Assembly: GCA_034509735.1 (NCBI GenBank)
Contig: JACGWO010000001.1
Coordinates: forward strand, 31,685,966 to 31,749,965
Length of the DNA stretch: 64,000 nt
Reading direction: 5' to 3'
Source: Sesamum alatum
Taxonomy: Eukaryota > Streptophyta > Magnoliopsida > Lamiales > Pedaliaceae
Position numbers and translations under genes: made by a program
Notes under the pieces: model-generated
What the model was told of the DNA's origin: nothing
The model's input: the letters and a program-made list of their open reading frames with translations, nothing else
The model's database searches: none
Shown here: piece by piece, positions 58,312 through 64,000 of the stretch
Layout: the number at the start of each line of letters is the position of its first letter
How positions within the stretch are numbered: the stretch's first letter is position 1

Positions 58312-60233
58312 TGAAAGGAATTGTGGATCGTCCCGGGAAAAGCGCGAATGCGGAAGCGCGGTATAATTAAAAAAAATGCGGAATTTAAACATGCTTTAAA
58401 TTAAAGAACACGTTTCAAAGGGTGTGCCTTTGAAATTCCCGGGTGTTCGGTGTATCTCATGAATAATAAAACATAAAAGAATCATGGAGGCCATAGGGTA
58501 GAAAATTAAAAGGGACGAAAATCATAAACGAGACCTACCCGTTGTCGTTTTCATCTTCAACGGCTACACGCGTTGTTCCCCGTTTTGCACCAAGATCTCG
58601 TTCTTGAGACCCTCCAAATCGTGACACACGATCCACCCACGTATCTTGCACGTCGTGCTAGCAACGAACAAGTTTATATTTTGGAGTGGATGAATCAACA
58701 ACACGTTATGAATTAACGGTATTGATTCATCAAGTTCTAATGTTCCAAGAACAAGAGAACAAAGAAAAAATAATTTTCTTGGAGTGTGTGAGAGAGAGAG
58801 GGCGAACGAGATAGAGGAGAGAGAGCCGAGTTGTGTGTGTGTGTTGTGTGTGTTGGAATTTCATCATCATTCAACTTGTAGGATGCTAGGGGTTTATATA
58901 GAAGAGGAGTTTAATCCTCTTTAAACTCCTCTTTTAAGAACTCTAATTTGACTAGGATTTTGACCTAGTCAAAGTCCTAGTCAAAGTAGTGTTTTGACCT
59001 AGTCAAAACAATCCTAGCCATCCATCTCTCCCATTGATCTCAACCGTTGATTTAATTTAATTTAATGGAATATTTAAAACCTATTTAAATATTTCCAAGA
59101 GGCTAAAATAAATATAAATATTATTTAAGCCCATTAAATAAATCCCTTTGATAAATCTAATTTATCAATTTAATTCCTTATATCTAATAGAAGGAATTAT
59201 TTCTCCAAGAAAAATAGAGGACCCGATTAAATCCAATTTAATCATTCCTTCACTCCAATATTTAATTCCTAATTAAATATCTAAATGTGTGTGGATAGTG
59301 TGTGACTCTTTAGGTTCACCTTTCAGCTAGACTTGGTCGGATTCCTAGAATCCTTCCGTTACCATGGGTGGCCATCTAGCAACGGTCCATGGCACTAGAG
59401 ACTAGGTGAAATATTCAGGGATGAACATTTAGGCTCTAACAGTACACTTGTACTTCTGTCTTCGGTCTCATCACTTAGAGTCTAGGGCACGGAAAATGCA
59501 GGTACCCATTTTGGACCTAAGTGTTGGTCTGTCCTCACTAAACGCCGCAAGGGAATCCTTCCCTTCTGTTCAGTCACTGTGGCCACAGTTTTAGGGACAA
59601 GACCTAGAGTATATATGAGACTCAACTGCCAAAACCTATTGACAGGAGACAGATCCTTTCTTGGAAACTACTGTCACTTTGCACACCAGAACTGCACTAG
59701 ACATGGCTTATGACTACCAAAGAGAATTCTGGCAATCTCTCACCATACCTAAGATACAGCCCTGATGTACAGGTAAACTCAGCAATTCCTCAAGTCAAAG
59801 GACTTGACCTGTACCGTTGGAACCGGGAATACACGTCATACCTTGCTGACCATACTCAAGGTCCTCCGTAAGACGGTTCCCGCGAGTCACCTCAGTCAGC
59901 TGCGTCCTAGCATGCTAACCCACTAACACTGCTTAGACGACCCTCGTCACCCGTCGATGAAACACGACAGCAGGTGCTTAGTGCAAGTCTCAAATGGAAT
60001 CCCGGTACCCATTTTCGGGATTCCTTGACTTGGAGATTTCCGGACTGATTCGGGAAGACTGATTCCATGGACCTACCTCCAAGCGTAGTCCCAGTCCCCG
60101 AAATTGATTCTCAGTCCGTGGGCTTTGTTTGCGTAGTGAACAGATATAGAAAACAGATATAAGTGAACACAAACAAAGTGATGCCAAATGAAATTCACTT
60201 CTTTATTCATTAATGATTTTCAAACACCTATTC
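58312..60233 (-). repeat. LTR K, truncated
   Basis: On the minus strand this is the C/B-type LTR minus its first about 60-70 bases, ending CCTTTCA at 58312 inside the C gag. It is clearly more diverged from C's own LTR than B's is. It has the W-box cluster (about 58946-59005) and TATATAAA (about 58897). Whether it is a solo LTR or the end of a larger element cannot be told, because the far side is fused to another LTR. Confidence 0.8.
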
Positions 60234-60247
60234 ATTAATGATTTTAG

Positions 60248-61125
60248 TTTACCGTCACCCGGCCTTAGTTTACGGTATGGAATTGGGCATGGATTCCCAT
60301 CCTTGACTAGGCATCTATGCTTAATACTCAAGACCACGCATGCCTCATTGCATCGACACAAGAAATTATTTTCTGTTCGACCAATCACTGTGGCCACGGG
60401 TTTAAGCTGCATGAATGTGTTTCCAAGTGCATAGGAGATACCTCTGTCACATACTGACAGGGGACGGATCCTCTTCTTGGAACCCACCGTCCTCGCTACA
60501 CGTTCTGACTGCACTGGATAAGGCTTATAATGATTATCTTAAAGAATGATCACCTTTTGCCACATCCAAGATACATCCATCCTGTGTACGTGACTGCCAT
60601 GGTTCCTCAAGTCTGAGGACTACTCTTGTACTATCGGAACTGGGAAAATCCAATCATACCGACCAAGCCACCAAGGCTTCCATATGATGATCCCCGCGAG
60701 TCAGTTCAGTTGGCTTGACTCCAGTCGACCAACCCACCAAGATCGTATTGGCGTCCCACGCCTGTTTCCGATGAAACATGACACTCATTCAATGAATACA
60801 ACTCTTGGTGCAAGTCCCTATAGGACTCTCGATGCCCTGTCTTGAGGTCCTGAACTTGAAACGTTTCAGACCCAACTCTTTATCAGTGTGTTTCATTACC
60901 ACCATCCAATGCGTGGCGCAATTGTATGAGTTGTTAATCGTGGTCTATGGGATTTGTTATGATATGTAAAACACCATTTTAACATATGAAAAATAAGCAC
61001 AACAAAGAAGGTACCAATGATAATGAATACTCATTTTATTCATTACATTACAGTACATTACATGAAGTTGTCAAATAGGTTACAAAATGCCAAACCTTTT
61101 GGCTTTCTAGTCCCCTATTCTAACA
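60248..61125 (-). repeat. F-type LTR fragment
   Basis: On the minus strand it starts TGTTAGAATAGGGGAC at 61125 and follows the F LTR for about 880 bases, then stops. It begins inside the Helitron helicase. A direct repeat of ATTCATTAATGATTTT flanks the junction with LTR K (about 60206 and 60232). Confidence 0.8.
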
Positions 61126-63660
61126 GATCATATGCGTGAGAGCTTAATTCCAGGAAAAAAATTGATTAATTGTTCAAGTGAATTTTCACCTTCCCATGGT
61201 ATGGCTATAGAGTCGGGAATTCATATAATTTCACATTCAATTGTTTGTTCATCACCATTCCCCATACGAAGCAAATTATCTGATAAGACTTCATCGTGTT
61301 GTGGTCTTATATTCTCTGATAAGTGCAAAAGCTTGACATTTGACCACAATGGTGACTAGACTATGCTAGCATTTCTAATTTGTGATATCTTACCGCCAAT
61401 TACAACAGGAAAAACTTGTTGAAAATCTCCACCTAAAATCATGACTTTTCCACCAAATGGTAAGTCCACTTCAAGTATGTCTCTAATGTTCGGTCTACTG
61501 TTTCAAATGCTTTTCTGTTCGCTATTGGTGCCTCGTCCCAAATAATGGCTGATGCGTGTTCTATCAATGTAGACAACTTTGACTGCTTACTGAATCGACA
61601 CATTGACAAAGGTTGAAATTTAATGGGTATTTTCAACTTAGAATGTGCAGTCCTACCACCTAGAATTAAGTTCGCTGTGATACCTAATAATAAGTCCATC
61701 TTTTCGAAAATTGGCAAGCAAAGATTTGTATAAAAATATTTTACCAGTTCCACCTGGACCATCCACAAAGAATACTACATAGTGTTTTCATCTTATCGCT
61801 CGACTAATAACATCAAATCCAAAATCTGACATTCGTTAAGGACACGAACAACATTCAAATCAGTTTTCGAAATTGGAATTGAGAGTTCATGCTCAATAAG
61901 GCCGAATATATTCATCAAATCTTCAAACCCTTCAATTATTTGAGGCAAGTCAAACTCATTTATACTTCTCTTGTGTTGCATGAGAATACCATTTATATCA
62001 TAGAGAAGTTTGTTCAAGACATATAAGCTGCTTGAACGACTTGAAGACGGATAATCTTCAATCATGTATGTGTAGTTCTCCTCCCATAAGCTTCTAACTC
62101 CACTGGGTTCACAATATAATAAAAATTGTGGGAAATACCCTTCTAAGTGTAGATGGCATTCTAAAGTTCCGAGCTTCAACTAAAGTATTCTCTAATACTA
62201 TTATCTTCTTGACGAAGGCATCTTTTCTCAGCTGTTTGCTTAAAAGTTAAATAGTGCACACCATCAACTGTCAACAAATCATCAAATGACTTTGGACCTT
62301 TAATGTGATTGAGCATCACATGCAAATAAAATCTTTTCCCTTCATCTGGTGACACGCATGTACGCGCCCGATAACCTTTTGAGTGCTTCTTCTCTTTACC
62401 CAAATTCTTTGAGATGAAAACCATCTATAGTAGTTTGGGAAGTCCCTATATATATATATGTTTGGCTCGGTTCCTTCACTATATATCCTGAAAAACTCTG
62501 TTAACATAGTTTTGAATTTCTCTGATCAGCTAGCACATCAGTAATCAATTGGTGGCTGTAAAACTGGACTTGTTGCCTATTAGGTAGATGAATTTGTAAA
62601 CACACTAGTGATGGATAAGTTCTGCACATTGGAAATTGAAAATTCTCCACAATGCTTCTGGAGCACAGATCCATCTTCAATCAATATATTGACTGATTTC
62701 ATCGTAATTTGGACCCAGGCGAACCTCAAATACAACACAATCAGGCCCTTTGTACACTTATTTATATAGATACTTCCACATTTATGTGACAGTCATATTT
62801 GAGTAGCAACCAAGGATTATAAGGAACCACCCAACTATTGTCAACAACCACTTCCCCATCATTGTCTAAGGCTATTGACCTATTGTCATTCCGTTGTTGA
62901 TAAATTGAAAATGAATAATTTCCTTGCTTAGTGCACTCCACAAACTATTTAGGATACCCTTTTTTACACCTTCCATTTTTCATGCATGGAGAATTTGGCT
63001 TGATGTGTCCACAGGGTCCATGTATCATATGTTTTATGACAGCAGTATACAACTCTAGTTCTTCATCTTGTTTTGGGATTTCTGCTCTCACAATACAATC
63101 GTAATCATCAGGGTTGTTCAACTTGTCATCCTCATTAAATATCACCAACATTTGTACATGTCGCAAGCCACATTTTTGGAAATCAATGACATGAACATGG
63201 GCTACAGTTTTTCCAAAAATGCTTCTGTGAAATATATCTTCTTTTAACTCTTCGCATTTTGCACGAAAAATTCTTGTTGATAAATTTGGCCGGTCTTCTA
63301 TTGTTCGTCCGGGGAGAAGTTCCCTTTTTATCTCTTCCCATGAAGGATTACATGTCATTGTAAGAAATATATCTGGTTTTTCAAACTTTTGTTCTATTGC
63401 CATAGCATCTTGATATCTTTTGAGACATATCTTGCGGACTTCCAGTAAATGACGATCGCAAAATTGTACGACGGCCCACATTTCCTAAAAAAGAAGCAAC
63501 AAAAAATTATTTAAATTGTGTTAGATTAAAAAAACAAAATAAATAACTTTTATAATATAAAATAAATAATTTAACCTGCATCATTTTCTCCAGCGTCTAA
63601 GAAATCTTGTAATCCTTCATATTCAGCCCGAATGTCATGCTGGTGAAATCTTATCAATCA
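61126..63660 (-). pseudogene. Helitron RepHel (replication initiator-helicase) pseudogene
   Basis: Remnants from right to left. HDIRAEYEGLQDFLDAGEN (about 63580-63655) is followed by a non-coding break, then 178 codons (62945-63481): RYQDAMAIEQKF, DIFLTMTCNPSWEEIKREL, then the Rep core GLRHVQML, where the HUH pair should read His-x-His but the second His is Gln. CGHIKPNSPCMKNGRCKKGYPK follows. Later frames give FPNYYRWFSSQ, RFYLHVMLNHIKGPKSFDDL (62176-62424) and a Helitron-specific segment (61793-62179). The helicase has Walker A DGPGGTGK (about 61745-61770), Walker B IIWDEAPI and motif GGDFQQVFPVV. The frame is broken many times. Neither Rep nor helicase could work. Confidence 0.87.
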
Positions 63661-64000
63661 TAACTTTTGAGTCTCAACCTTGACATAGTTGTCAATAATA
63701 TATTGTTGTAGTAGACGTTCTCCATTGTGAAGAATACATGGAATAGCTCCACGTATTTAGAATTGAATACATAAAATTATAAAATATCTAAATGTTAGTA
63801 TGAAAGTATTGAGAATAGTAGAATAACAAACAATACCTGCAACATTTATGCATAATAGTCACAACACGTGATTCTATTTCCTTGAACTGAGCAAAAGACA
63901 AAATCCAAACCATATGTTCCATATGGAAGTAACATTGGGTAATAGAGTGGATCATAGTAGCCCGAGTATCCTTAATGTTAAATAGTCAGCCACTATGGTT
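61126..64000 (-). mobile_element. Decayed Helitron (rolling-circle transposon), interrupted
   Basis: The minus-strand coding remnants follow plant Helitron RepHel order: Rep region (63660 to about 62945), linker and Helitron-specific region (62900 to about 61800), then Pif1-type helicase (61790-61126), where an LTR has inserted. The ends of the Helitron are not in the window, and no TC...CTRR termini can be assigned. Confidence 0.85.

Noticed and set aside
1..64000. CRISPR array, tRNA, rRNA or bacterial operon
   Set aside because: No spaced direct-repeat array, cloverleaf-like sequence or rRNA core was seen. The only regular arrays are the 213-bp hAT units and the MULE subterminal repeats.

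Overview
The window looks like a repeat-dense, probably heterochromatic stretch of a flowering-plant nuclear genome. Essentially everything recognisable is transposable-element DNA: Ty1/copia LTR retrotransposons, Mutator-like elements (MULEs), a hAT-type element, a Helitron and a non-LTR (LINE-type) fragment. I found no convincing host gene, no rRNA or tRNA gene and no CRISPR array. The mixture of plant-type MULE/SWIM transposase, long-leader copia elements with initiator-Met-tRNA primer sites, Pif1-type Helitron and LINE zinc-binding domain points to a plant. I cannot name the species.

Layout. 1-3177: right part of a decayed Mutator-like element with a broken transposase (+) facing an intact small GRF zinc-finger/membrane ORF (-). 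It sits in the left LTR of copia element A (-, 3178-11365). A itself sits in the leader of copia element H (+, 11366 to about 17990). About 17991-19030: end of an unrelated LTR element with polypurine tract, LTR and TATA box. 19040-19693: LINE fragment. 19704-19812: piece of the hAT-associated repeat. 19813-20778: head-to-head inverted pair of LTR 5' halves. Its right arm is the truncated 3' LTR of copia element G (-, to about 36690). G is split by a complete copia element F (+, 25015-35497, 5-bp duplication ACCAA). F carries a hAT-like element (31268-32780, 8-bp duplication GCCTCAAA) filled with about six 213-bp tandem repeats. 38010-39343: non-autonomous MULE with a GC-rich insert (Pack-MULE-like, 9-bp duplication). 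About 39360-43408: copia element I (+) with a 455-bp MULE-type MITE in its leader. 43409-44772: inverted copia pol fragment J. 44773-52756: copia element B (+), the best preserved. It is interrupted by copia element C (-, 52757-58311), which is cut by another LTR, K (58312-60233). K is fused to a fragment of an F-type LTR (60248-61125). That LTR lies in the helicase of a decayed Helitron (-, 61126-64000).

Insertion order follows from nesting: MULE into A into H; hAT into F into G; MITE into I; B into J; C into B; K into C; LTR into Helitron. No retroelement here has an uninterrupted gag-pol; every copy has nonsense codons, frameshifts or deletions. B and C are youngest by appearance, with nearly identical LTRs and few lesions.

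The most interesting signal is in the long (about 1.9-2.3 kb) non-coding leaders between primer-binding site and gag. Across otherwise diverged copia copies these keep: a hairpin with wobble-compensated stem changes; a pair of identical 16-nt motifs (GTCTCACGAGTCGTGG) 79-82 nt apart; and a 12-mer (AAATAGTGGGAG) resembling the 3' polypurine tract, 80-110 nt before gag. Between them lie hypervariable GC-rich islands. These look like RNA packaging, dimerisation or priming elements of a copia family, which is inference from conservation only.
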